Shown here: positions 38,295 through 47,282 of the stretch, one piece after another | Layout: every line of letters starts with the position of its first letter | Position numbering within the stretch: position 1 is the first letter of the stretch | From: Lactarius indigo | Taxonomy: Eukaryota > Basidiomycota > Agaricomycetes > Russulales > Russulaceae | Reading direction: 5' to 3' | Length of the DNA: 64,000 nucleotides | NCBI GenBank assembly: GCA_025766275.1 | Contig: JAFKAC010000014.1 | Coordinates: 1,302,001 to 1,366,000 of the forward strand | Made by a program: the position numbers and the translations under genes | Notes under the pieces: model-generated | What the model saw: only the letters and a program-made list of their open reading frames with translations | Databases searched by the model: none | Told to the model about the DNA's origin: nothing

Positions 38295-38376
38295 ACTTAA
38301 AACGAGTGTTTTAAGTCTCAACACAAATAGTAAGTAACCGTTACTATCCAAAGGTCTTAAACCGAGTGGTTTTAAG
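38295..38376 (+). promoter_or_regulatory. Two GAGT-loop hairpins ending at the ORF2 splice acceptor
   Basis: ACTTAAAAC-GAGT-GTTTTAAGT (38295-38316) is a perfect 9-bp hairpin. CTTAAACC-GAGT-GGTTTTAAG (38356-38376) is a second with one bulge and the same loop. The 3' arm of the second ends in the AG (38375-38376) that would be the ORF2 acceptor. Confidence 0.5.
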
Positions 38377-39416
38377 TGCCCCCAGAACAACTTACCGAAG
38401 CTCAGAGGCTAGCACTAGCCCAAGCCAACTTCGAAACCCACAGGCGACGACAACTTGAACGATACTACCCCTCCACTGCCCTAGTCGACCTAACAGCTGT
38501 AAACAACGCTGACTCCTGGACCGACCCCCCCACTGCCCTTAACAAGTTCCACTATAGCTTCGACTTTGGAAGAATACTAAGCAAAGAAGGCTACGAAACC
38601 CTGATCGACTGCCTCCCTATCTTAGTAGACGACGCCCACGAGCAACTCCTTTACTGGCACCTTTCAGGCGCCGTCACCACCAACAACAGACCAGCAGATC
38701 AATACCTAGTTTGGACTAAGAGCGACTTCCTCTGGTTCATTTACATTCCCCCTCGAAGAGAACGACTTATTAGGAGCATAGAAGCAGGGCGTACCAAACG
38801 GTACATCAACCGGGTTCTCCTTAACTATCAACAACTACAAATCAACTTTCAAGAACTTCGGGTGGTTAGAGTCGGCGACTCCCCAGCTCGACTTGTTATT
38901 GTTGACGGAAAAGAATTTTCCTATCTCTTCAGCACCGGAGTTTGGGAAACGACACTCCCCAACCCAGACCAACCACCAGTTAACCCACGAACATTCCTCG
39001 AGCCCCCCAGAGAACCCGACGACCCAGAACTAGTAGAACTCATACAAGCCAGAGGAGGAAGAGCTTCTGAACGACCACGGTCGATCGCTCTACTTGCTCG
39101 GATCGCAGAAGCCGGACCAGGCTTTGAACCCCTAGTTCCTTCAACCCCCAGTCCTGAATATTCCCCCCCACCTCCAGACGAAGTACCCTCTCCACGAGAC
39201 AGTGACGTCTCTCTCCATAACGGAGACACTGAGGAAGAAGGTGCAACAGTAGTGGATACTTGGAATAACCCAGTCAACACCAATCCTTGTTGGTGTTCAA
39301 ACGAAGTCTGCACTTGTGGATTTAGACCAGCTACTCCCCCTACCCCTCCTAACGTCGTATTGTGGGCCCCCGGACTTAATTACTTACCATACCGAGGAAG
39401 CGTAGACGACTTTTAG
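38377..39416 (+). CDS. Element D ORF2, methionine-free accessory protein
   Basis: About 346 residues. It opens immediately after TAA (38373-38375). The first codon overlaps an AG|TG site: joining the LTR donor exon (ending A at 36924) to 38377 makes ATG CCC CCA GAA in frame. No other Met codon exists. The N-terminal half is helical and basic-aromatic (EAQRLALAQANFETHRRRQL, KSDFLWFIYIPPRRERLIRS). A Pro-rich acidic segment follows, and near the end there is a Cys cluster CWCSNEVCTCGF that could bind metal. No family was recognised. It ends at TAG 39414-39416. Expression from this acceptor would use a 1452-base intron that skips ORF1. Confidence 0.6.
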
Positions 39417-39454
39417 AAATTTTGTCGGGACCTACTTTTGCTGAAAGGTGTTAA

Positions 39455-40156
39455 GTCACAACTTTAAGCGAAAACCCGAGAAAATTATACCTGTCAAACA
39501 TCAACCTGGAACCCATCACAAACTGGGCAGTCACCCTGGCTTCCACACAACGCACTACGAGAAGACGTCATCACCGCCCTCAAGTAGACACCCGCCCCCT
39601 TACATCCACAAACACTACCCCAGTAATTCCACGACAAGCAGCACGTGCCCATCGACAAACCCCCAGTCAACTCCCTAGCATTAACCAATCCAGTCCAAAC
39701 GAACCTGTCTTCCCTAGTATCCAAGAGATCCCTAGACAACACACCACTAGCAGTGACGAAGCACAATACCTAGAAACCCAGCCAAGAGAAATTTACTGTC
39801 ACCTCCCGGAGGCAATCCTTGTAACCAAAAGTTTACCCACACGAACCCCCAGAGAACTCGACGTCTTCAAACGCCACTGCACCCTCCTCTATCAGAATCG
39901 ACACACCAACGAAACTCTGTTCTTTGCTCAACCACTTACTAGGGCAACAGAGATCACCACCAGCCCCTTATACTTCCAAGACTTCTTGTGGAGAAGTAAA
40001 ACCATCCTAACCCATTTTGGTATTTGGGAAGAATACCACTGGATCCGCCGACAACAGAGAACCAACCACCCAGACCGTGCCATCTTACTCCCTGCCTATA
40101 AGGTTTATTACCCTTGGAACATAGACAGTTGGACTGTCACCCGCCTGCAGAATTAG
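39455..40156 (+). other. Element D ORF3, open frame without start codon, in phase with gag
   Basis: 233 codons open from the base after TAA (39452-39454) to TAG 40154-40156, with no ATG. It contains protein-like stretches such as LYLSNINLEPITNWAVTLA and SPLYFQDFLWRSKTILTHFG, ending YKVYYPWNIDSWTVTRLQN. It is in the same frame as gag: AAT TAG TGT ATG, so one stop and one codon separate it from the gag ATG. It has no AG|TG acceptor in frame. It may be an extension reached by splicing from ORF2, a readthrough N-terminal domain of Gag, or a relic. Confidence 0.45.
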
Positions 40157-40159
40157 TGT

Positions 40160-41710
40160 ATGAATACACAACGACCTCTTACACCAGAAGAAAAAGCCCA
40201 CGTTCCAGTATACTTCTTCGACCCCTATTTTTCCCTTACCGACAACCTTTACTACGCCAAGTGGAAAGAAGAGGACATATCCAGCCCTACGGGAAAACAC
40301 CCGTGGACAATAGTTGCTACCAAACATCAAATCGTTTTCCAGGACCTCAAAGAAGCCTTTCCAGGTATTGAAAAGGTTGACAACGTAAACTACAACGCCC
40401 TACACGCCACCTTCAAAGGAAAGAACGTCCGTTGGAACTTTGTAAACGAGCAGTGGATCTACTTAAACAACAAACCGGTCCACTTCAATACACCTAGTGA
40501 ATCCGACGATTCGGAAAGTGATACGGAAGAAGTATCACAAATCCTAGATACTACCACAAAGAAACTTTCTGGTCTACTCTCCCAAGTAACCTCCCGACCC
40601 TCGACGCCCCAGATTTCCCCTAGTACCCCCGGCCCAAGTCGCCTCCCTGCAGCAGTTCCACCACATCGACTCCCATCACCACCTCTAACTGTTCAAGCCT
40701 CTTCCTCAGCACCCCCCTTATCCGTTCCTCCTGTACCCACTGCAATGGCAGCCCCTGCACCTGCAAAAATCTTAGGCGCAGCACCTGAGCCCTTTGATGG
40801 CAAGCCCAACCATGCTGAAGCTTTTTGGAACAACCTAGCCAACTACTTCCACCTAAACCAAGATATCTTTAATTCCGAAGATAAAAAGATATCTACTGCT
40901 CTCACCTACTTCAAGGTGGGGACCTCAGCCGGAGAATGGGCTCAAGATAGACAAAAGAAAGCCTTGAACCCAACCGGAGGAGCGGCAATATCTTTTGGCA
41001 CCTGGGCGCAGTTCAAAACTGACTTTGATGCACACTTCGTTCCTGGTCATACTGCCATGGAATCCACCAACAAAATGTATTCTCTGAAGATGGGGACCCG
41101 ACCTTTCAATGAATGGTTCCAAGAATGGTCAACCCATGCTACACGAAGTGGTGCAAATGAACAAACCAAGATGTATGCTTTCCGACAAGCTATTCCGACA
41201 GCTCTGAATATGAAGCTGCTCGGCATATCCCCCATCCCTACCACCTTCGACACCCTCGTTGAAAAAGCAAGAGAATTCGATCGCGCCTATCGAATTTATG
41301 CTGGAAATGCCATTAACCAGTTTAACAAGACCCATAAACCCACCACAGGGCGAGCAGTCCTAGCAGAGGACGATGGCGTAAATGTCAACGCCTCCTCATC
41401 GCGCACCACTAAACCAAGGGCCAAGCTTACAAAAGAAGAGCGAGAGTATCGCTTCAAGAATAAACTTTGCCTGTACTGTGGCAAGCCAGGCCATGTACTT
41501 AAAGAATGTCACGCCAAGACGGCAGCCATGAAGGCCAAAGGAGGCCAATCCAACAACAACGCTAGGGCGCGCGGCGCCTTTGTTGATGAACCGAGTCAGG
41601 AGGAAGCACCTGCTGACCACCCAGCAAACATTGGAGCGGTATATCGAGAGATACTCCCTTTTGACCCGGACGCACGCCCGCGTTCGGTGCCTATTAATGA
41701 GGATTTTTAG
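40160..41710 (+). CDS. Element D gag
   Basis: 516 residues from ATG at 40160, the first ATG on the predicted unspliced RNA. The first about 195 residues (VYFFDPYFSLTDNLYYAKWK and on) are unlike usual gag and contain no further Met; the next ATG (40745, MAAPAPAKILG) marks where the conventional capsid-like domain begins (EPFDGKPNHAEAFWNNLANY to TRPFNEWFQEWSTHATRSG). A CCHC knuckle CLYCGKPGHVLKEC lies near residue 436. It ends GAT TTT TAG with five T's, where P-site slippage of one base enters the pol frame. Confidence 0.88.
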   Translation: MNTQRPLTPEEKAHVPVYFFDPYFSLTDNLYYAKWKEEDISSPTGKHPWTIVATKHQIVFQDLKEAFPGIEKVDNVNYNALHATFKGKNVRWNFVNEQWIYLNNKPVHFNTPSESDDSESDTEEVSQILDTTTKKLSGLLSQVTSRPSTPQISPSTPGPSRLPAAVPPHRLPSPPLTVQASSSAPPLSVPPVPTAMAAPAPAKILGAAPEPFDGKPNHAEAFWNNLANYFHLNQDIFNSEDKKISTALTYFKVGTSAGEWAQDRQKKALNPTGGAAISFGTWAQFKTDFDAHFVPGHTAMESTNKMYSLKMGTRPFNEWFQEWSTHATRSGANEQTKMYAFRQAIPTALNMKLLGISPIPTTFDTLVEKAREFDRAYRIYAGNAINQFNKTHKPTTGRAVLAEDDGVNVNASSSRTTKPRAKLTKEEREYRFKNKLCLYCGKPGHVLKECHAKTAAMKAKGGQSNNNARARGAFVDEPSQEEAPADHPANIGAVYREILPFDPDARPRSVPINEDF

Positions 41711-44700
41711 GCTCTTCCATCGTAGCACTGTCGATTGGAAGTATTAGTGCCAGTAGCGTTGTACACGGCCTTTCCTTACTAGAGACGCTCGGAGCCGAGC
41801 ATGTACCTGTAGAAACAATTCGGAATAGGAGAGCTCCTTCAATTGTTCTCAGAGTTACACTAGTAGGAAAGAAGTCTGGCAAAGAAATCAGTGCCCGTGC
41901 CCTGTTGGACAGTGGCGCGGAGGGCATCATCGTGGATGATGGGTTTGCACGAGCAAACAGCCTAACAATGAGGACACTAATTAAACCCTTACCAGTTAGA
42001 AACGTGGATGGGTCTCCCAACAAGACGGGATCTGTTAAGTATACTACGATCCAGCGGCTACGGATCAGAACTTCTGACGACAACTACCACGACGAAACTG
42101 TGGAACTTTACGCAACTACTCTAGGAGAGCACGATATAATCTTAGGAACGGATTGGCTCCAAGCACATAACCCTGAAATCGATTGGCATCAACCAAAAAT
42201 AGCCTTCACACGATGCCCGAAAACCTGCACCCTATCCTCCTCCACGGTTGTCATCTCTTCAAAAATTCCACAGACACGACACACGACTATCAACATCCTC
42301 GAACTTGACCCCAACCAAGAAACCTGTCTCCCCATGACTGCAGAACTCGAACCCCTGGAACCTACCTTTACCCAAGATGCCTGCGAACCCTGGCTGTGGA
42401 TTCACAGCTTTGCCAAGTATGATCACCTGGCAATTCGAGCAAAAATAACTACAAGCACCAAGATAGCAGCACGCACTGCACCCAAGCCTTCCACCGACCA
42501 CATCCCAAGTCATTTCCAACGCTACACCAAAGTATTCAGCGAAACTGCGTTTCACCGACTACCCAAACACCAACCTTGGGACCATGCCATCGATCTCAAA
42601 CCGGGAGCCACTATGAAGAATTGTGGCATTTATCGACTTACGCCAAAGGAATCCGATGCTCTCAAAGGTTACATCTCTGAACACCTAAAGAAAGGTTACA
42701 TTCAACCATCTAAGTCACCCATGGCCTCCCCCTTCTTCTTTGTCGACAAAAAGGATGGCAAACTCCGACCTGTGCAAGACTACCGCACCCTCAATGATAT
42801 AACCATTAAGAACGCAGCCCCTCTTCCCCTTATCCCTGAACTTATCAACAAACTCCATGGCGCGCGCTACTTTACCAAGCTAGATATTCGTTGGGGTTAC
42901 AACAATATCCGCATCCGTGAAGGCGATGAATACAAGGCAGCCTTCAAAACATCCTTAGGACTCTTCGAGCCAACCGTAATGACTTTTGGCCTCTGCAACG
43001 CCCCTGCCACTTTCCAAACATTCATGAATCAAATCTTCGAGTCCTTGATTGACGGTGGACACGTAGTGGTCTACCTCGATGACATCTTGATCTTCACAGA
43101 AGATATCTCCTCACTCACAGCTTTGACGCACGATGTGCTTCAACGACTGGAACGCCACGACCTCTACCTGAAACCTGAAAAGTGTACCTTTGCGCAAACC
43201 TCAGTCGAATACCTCGGAATCATCATTTCCGATGGCCAAGTTTCTATGGACCCTGCAAAGGTTGCGGGTATTACTCAATGGCCCACTCCACACACTGTTA
43301 AACAAGTGCAGGCCTTCCTGGGCTTTTGCAATTTCTATCGACGCTTCATTAAAGACTACTCCACCATTGCCCGCCCATTGTTCGACCTAACCAAGAAAGA
43401 CATCCCCTTTTCTTGGGGTACCATGGTGGAAAGCGCTTTCCGCACCCTGATTGAGTGCTTCACCAAGGCCCCTGTCCTTGCCCTGCCTGACCATTCTAAG
43501 CCCTTCCGCCTCATCACTGATGCAAGCGATTTTGCTACTGGTGCTATTCTTGAACAACCAGATGCCTTGCAACGTTGGCACCCCGTCGCCTTCCTTTCCA
43601 AATCCCTCCTTCCTGCTGAGCGTCACTACGAAATCTGCGACAAGGAACTTCTTGCCATCATCCATGCCTTGCATGCTTTCCGCCACTACCTGGAAGGGCG
43701 GGATGACGTTACTGAAATCTGGTCCGACCATGGCAACCTTGTCTATTTCACCACGAAGCAGAAACTTTCCCGCCGGCAGGCCCGTTGGGCCTTATTCCTC
43801 TCTCGCTTCCAGTTCATCATCATCCACAAACCTGGCACGCAGAACAAATCTGATGCACTGTCTCGGCGTCCAGATCATAAAAAGGGGATAGCGGATGAAG
43901 ATGAAAAGCGAGTACTCCTGGACACCAAATATTTTTCCATCAATGCAGTACAAAGAACTGCAGTAACCATCCAGGGAGATACCACCCTCCGGCAACGTAT
44001 CAAAAACACCCAGACCTATGACAAGGAAGTCAGCATGGCCCTAGAATCCCTTCTAAAAAACGGCCCTCGATCCCTAGCTAGAGGACTAGAAGAGTGGAAC
44101 TTAGAAGATGGCATTATCTTGTTCAAAGGACAAGTCTACGTTCCAAAAGACGATAACCTACGAAGAGACATTGTTAAAACATACCATGACCACATTGCCA
44201 CAGGACATCCAGGGCGATGGAAGACCTATGAGTTGATATCCCGGGACTTCTGGTGGCCAGGAATATCAACATTCGTTAAGACCTATGTTGATGGTTGTGC
44301 CACATGCCAAACCACTAAAATCAAACCACGTACCCAAGTACCCCTACAACCAAATGCAATACCTGAAGAAATATGGGGGACCATCACAATGGACTTTATC
44401 ACCGACCTTCCCCTATCCCACAACTACGATTCACTATTTGTAGTGGTCGATCGACTCAGCAAAGCTATAGTCATCTCCCCTTGCAACAAAACCATCACCG
44501 CAGATGAAACAGCCCAACTCTACCTTGAAAACGTCTGGAGACGTACTGGCCTACCCCGACAAGTCATTTCTGACAGAGGCCCCCAATTTGCATCAAAGGT
44601 CATGCAGGAAATTTGGAACAAACTTGGAGTCAAATCCACGCTATCTACAGCCTTCCATCCACAAACCGATGGAGAAACTGAACGCGTTAACCAAGAGCTT

Positions 44701-45471
44701 GAACAATACCTCCGTGTTTTCTGCAACTTCCAACAGGATAACTGGGTAGATCTAATCCCTTTCATGGAATTTGCACACAATGCCCGACAACATAGCGCAA
44801 CCCACAAATCACCCTTCGAAGTTTGGTATGGATACAAACCGGAGTTCATTCCCCCTACCCACTTCACCACCAAAATACCTACAGCCGAGGAAAGACTAAA
44901 CGCACTAAACCAAATCCGCTCCGAAGTTACTGCAGCCCTTAAAGTAGCAGCGGAAGTCATGAGAGGGTCGAAAACACCCACCCCCTCTCACGAATTCAAG
45001 ACAGGCGATCTAGTCTGGCTGGAAGGGACCAACATCCATACTACCCATCCCAAAGCTAAACTTGCCCCACGACGCCACGGCCCCTTCAAGGTCCTTTCCA
45101 CCTGGGGGGTCAATTGCAAACTCCAACTTCCAAAGACATGGCGCATTCACCCAGTCTTCCACAACTCCTTGATCTCCCCGTACAAAGAAAACACTACACA
45201 TGGACCCAACTTCACCAGACCACCCCCTGAAATCATCCAAGGGGAAGATGAACACTACGAAGTCGAGAAGGTCCTGCAATCCAAGGTATCGCCTAACAAG
45301 AAGGGCATACTCTACTTAATCAAGTGGAAGGGGTATCCTGACTCCGAAAACTCCTGGCTCCCCTCCTCCCAAATGACCCACGCGCAAGACCTTGTTACTC
45401 AATTTCACAAGGCCAACCCCAGTGCCCCTAAACCAAAGTCAACTAGTGCTAGTGGAATAGCACGATGTTAA
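41704..45471 (+). CDS. Element D pol: protease, RT, RNase H, integrase, chromodomain
   Basis: Open in the -1 frame from the gag end, about 1255 residues. It has protease ALLDSGAEGIIV; RT with VVVYLDDILIFT (about 43.07 kb); RNase H LITDASDFATGAILEQ; integrase HPGRWKTYELISRDFWWPGI, TMDFITDLPLS, SDRGPQFAS and PQTDGETERVNQELEQYL; and chromodomain HYEVEKVLQSKVSPNKKG with YLIKWKGYPDSENSW near 45.3 kb, which in chromoviruses guides integration to heterochromatin. No internal stop was seen, so this copy may be competent. The stop is at 45469-45471, followed by the purine tract AAAAAGGGGATAC before the 3' LTR. Confidence 0.94.
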   Translation, partial: FLGSSIVALSIGSISASSVVHGLSLLETLGAEHVPVETIRNRRAPSIVLRVTLVGKKSGKEISARALLDSGAEGIIVDDGFARANSLTMRTLIKPLPVRNVDGSPNKTGSVKYTTIQRLRIRTSDDNYHDETVELYATTLGEHDIILGTDWLQAHNPEIDWHQPKIAFTRCPKTCTLSSSTVVISSKIPQTRHTTINILELDPNQETCLPMTAELEPLEPTFTQDACEPWLWIHSFAKYDHLAIRAKITTSTKIAARTAPKPSTDHIPSHFQRYTKVFSETAFHRLPKHQPWDHAIDLKPGATMKNCGIYRLTPKESDALKGYISEHLKKGYIQPSKSPMASPFFFVDKKDGKLRPVQDYRTLNDITIKNAAPLPLIPELINKLHGARYFTKLDIRWGYNNIRIREGDEYKAAFKTSLGLFEPTVMTFGLCNAPATFQTFMNQIFESLIDGGHVVVYLDDILIFTEDISSLTALTHDVLQRLERHDLYLKPEKCTFAQTSVEYLGIIISDGQVSMDPAKVAGITQWPTPHTVKQVQAFLGFCNFYRRFIKDYSTIARPLFDLTKKDIPFSWGTMVESAFRTLIECFTKAPVLALPDHSKPFRLITDASDFATGAILEQPDALQRWHPVAFLSKSLLPAERHYEICDKELLAIIHALHAFRHYLEGRDDVTEIWSDHGNLVYFTTKQKLSRRQARWALFLSRFQFIIIHKPGTQNKSDALSRRPDHKKGIADEDEKRVLLDTKYFSINAVQRTAVTIQGDTTLRQRIKNTQTYDKEVSMALESLLKNGPRSLARGLEEWNLEDGIILFKGQVYVPKDDNLRRDIVKTYHDHIATGHPGRWKTYELISRDFWWPGISTFVKTYVDGCATCQTTKIKPRTQVPLQPNAIPEEIWGTITMDFITDLPLSHNYDSLFVVVDRLSKAIVISPCNKTITADETAQLYLENVWRRTGLPRQVISDRGPQFASKVMQEIWNKLGVKSTLSTAFHPQTDGETERVNQELEQYLRVFCNFQQDNWVDLIPFMEFAHNARQHSATHKSPFEVWYGYKPEFIPPTHFTTKIPTAEERLNALNQIRSEVTAALKVAAEVMRGSKTPTPSHEFKTGDLVWLEGTNIHTTHPKAKLAPRRHGPFKVLSTWGVNCKLQLPKTWRIHPVFHNSLISPYKENTTHGPNFTRPPPEIIQGEDEHYEVEKVLQSKVSPNKKGILYLIKWKGYPDSENSWLPSSQMTHAQDLVTQFHKANPSAPKPKSTSASGIARC

Positions 45472-45482
45472 AAAGGGGATAC

Positions 45483-46155
45483 TGTCATGAACCTATAAAC
45501 CAGGTCGTGACTCAAGGCGCCTAGAGCCGGACCGGACCGGACCGGGCTTATGTCATCAGTTTCCTAAAGGGGAAATCCGAAATCGGAGTTTGAATTTCGC
45601 TCTCCGACAGTCACGTGATGTGTCACGTGATTACCCTGTCTTTCCAAGTCACATGCATACCTGCACGTGTATCAATCAACAAAGATAATCAACCAAGTCA
45701 CAAGGAACACGTGTCCTAATCACGGGTTCCGCAGTTGCTGCGGAATCACACCACTATGGCGCAATATGGCGTCATTAACTGCGGCGCAGTCGTACCATGC
45801 TTATCCTTTATCCTGATTGGACAGTATTAATAACTTGTCTCTGGAATGTTCCAATCCGCAGTATTGCGCAGCACTCGTGGACAGGCCCTAAGCCTGCCCT
45901 AAGCCTACGCACAGACCACCCCCTGTAGTATATAAGCTAGCACAATCTATCGGACAGTCCCTCAGACTGTCCACTTGTGACATCTTCCCTCTTGCCTCTC
46001 AGCTCCTCCAAGTGCCCCACCTTGTGTGCGCCACTACCTTCCTTTGAGCCAAGACACCTCCTCTTCGCCCTCCTCGACGCTCTCTCCGTCTCTACCTTGC
46101 CCGACGTCGTCTCCAGCCTTATCCCTCACTGTCGAGTGACAGTGAGTTCATCACA
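45483..46155 (+). repeat. 3' LTR of element D
   Basis: 673 bp, matching 36266-36938 with a few single-base differences (for example the sixth base, C in the 5' copy and T here). Confidence 0.95.
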
Positions 46156-46160
46156 GCCAG

Positions 46161-46277
46161 TTGCTCAGCCATCGTAGGGACCTCTGCAACGTGTCTAATT
46201 GCTGCCAGGCACTTAGCAGCTATCACAAGCATGACAGTTTCGTCCTTCGTCAATTCTGTGACAGCTTTCTTAGCCAT
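46161..46277 (-). pseudogene. Zn2Cys6-like gene, first-exon start (split from the rest by element D)
   Basis: ATG at 46275-46277 (MAKKAVTELTKDETVMLV), helical N-terminus, running to EQLA at the element D insertion. With the insertion removed, the frame continues MLNKHVSVEL and on into 36260-34770. It is divergent from the gene starting at 46530, with a 252-bp shared promoter region. Confidence 0.6.
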
Positions 46278-46529
46278 TGCAAGTGATGTGGCGGGGCGGG
46301 ATATACGGGGGAGATATGGGAGAGATATGCACTCACAGAATAACCCCCAAAGAACCATGTCGGGCTCTATCGGACTTCCCAAGACCCATGTCCGATGTCC
46401 GATCCCATGCTTCCAATCAAAGACAGATCACATGTACATATGCGTACACATTGAATCTGATTGGGACACGTTTGAAACAATAATATATTCGCTGAACTAG
46501 GCCTCCTCACTTCTCAGAGCACAGCAACT
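46278..46529. promoter_or_regulatory. Divergent intergenic promoter region
   Basis: 252 bp between two divergently oriented genes. It includes a purine-rich GGGGGAGATATGGGAG stretch. No specific element was identified. Confidence 0.35.
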
Positions 46530-47280
46530 ATGTCCGACGCTCCCCGCTCTTCCCGGTCTCAGTCTCACACATCTGAGCGATCCCAGCCCGCCCCAAGTAA
46601 GCCCCAGCCTCCTCCCATCAAGCCCAAGCCTGCTCCCATCAAGCCTCTGAATCGTGCTAAGTCCAAGTCAATGGGACCTCCGCTGGCCCCAAAAGCGGCT
46701 GTGGAAGATGATGGCTTTGACTTTCTGTCAAGCGTTCCATCTCCAGTCATTCCACTCCCTAAGGCGGTGGGTAACAAGGATGTACGCACCAAGGTATGGA
46801 ATTACATCACTATATGCCTGATACATACTAACATCGTCCCCTACAGCCTGATGCGAAGAGGATGAAGGTCCGGGGTGCATCCCCACTCGACGACTTTATG
46901 GACCTCATCCCTGCATCTCAAAGGCTCGTGGGTCGCCCGCAGGGAGGTCCAGCGGGCTCCGCAGCTAAGGGGAAACCCTCTGCTGCTGTCGTTGACTTAT
47001 CCCTAGTGGACTCGATGTCTGCAGAGACGCAGGTATGTCTAAGTGTGCTTTATATCATATTCACACATTACCTCTATTCTAGGATTCGGATATCATGGAT
47101 CTTGATGGTGCAGATCCTGAACAACTGCCCAACGTTACTAAGACATCTGATAGAAAGGCGGGCGTTCCGAAAGCACGGGTACGTATTTATACATCTATTA
47201 CACACGTCCCACAGATCCTAAAGACATATGCATACAGCCCATTGCATCGGACAAGTCACAGGACGTCCGCAGTGGGGTGA
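46530..47280 (+). CDS. Four-exon gene of unknown function, Pro/Lys-rich N-terminus
   Basis: Exons 46530-46793, 46847-47032, 47083-47178 and 47215-47280, all phase 0 with GT-AG introns (53, 50 and 36 bp). It starts MSDAPRSSRSQSHTSERSQP, then a KPKPAPIKPL repeat-like stretch, then acidic-hydrophobic segments such as EDDGFDFLSSVPSP and PLDDFMDLIPASQRL and DSDIMDLDGADPEQL. About 203 residues. The last exon and the very short last intron are doubtful, because the Copia LTR begins at or within a few bases of the stop, so the gene may be truncated. No domain was recognised. Confidence 0.55.
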
Positions 47281-47282
47281 CA

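Larger units (their letters stand above)
36266..46155 (+). mobile_element. Element D: Ty3/gypsy chromovirus with three extra leader ORFs
   Basis: 9890 bp, LTRs of 673 bp (36266-36938, 45483-46155) with only a few differences, target duplication GCCAG (36261-36265, 46156-46160) inside an exon of the Zn2Cys6-like gene. Removing the element and one GCCAG restores an open frame in that gene. Besides gag and pol it has a 3.2-kb region between the LTR and gag with three open frames and no ATG, which is unusual for a Ty3/gypsy element. Confidence 0.96.

Noticed and set aside
36980..40156. Element D leader ORFs as an env-like gene or captured host gene
   Set aside because: They lie upstream of gag, have no signal peptide or membrane segment, and no family was recognised.
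40114..40371. Overlapping plus frame across the element D gag start
   Set aside because: Out of frame with gag and short. It reads as a shadow of ORF3 and gag.
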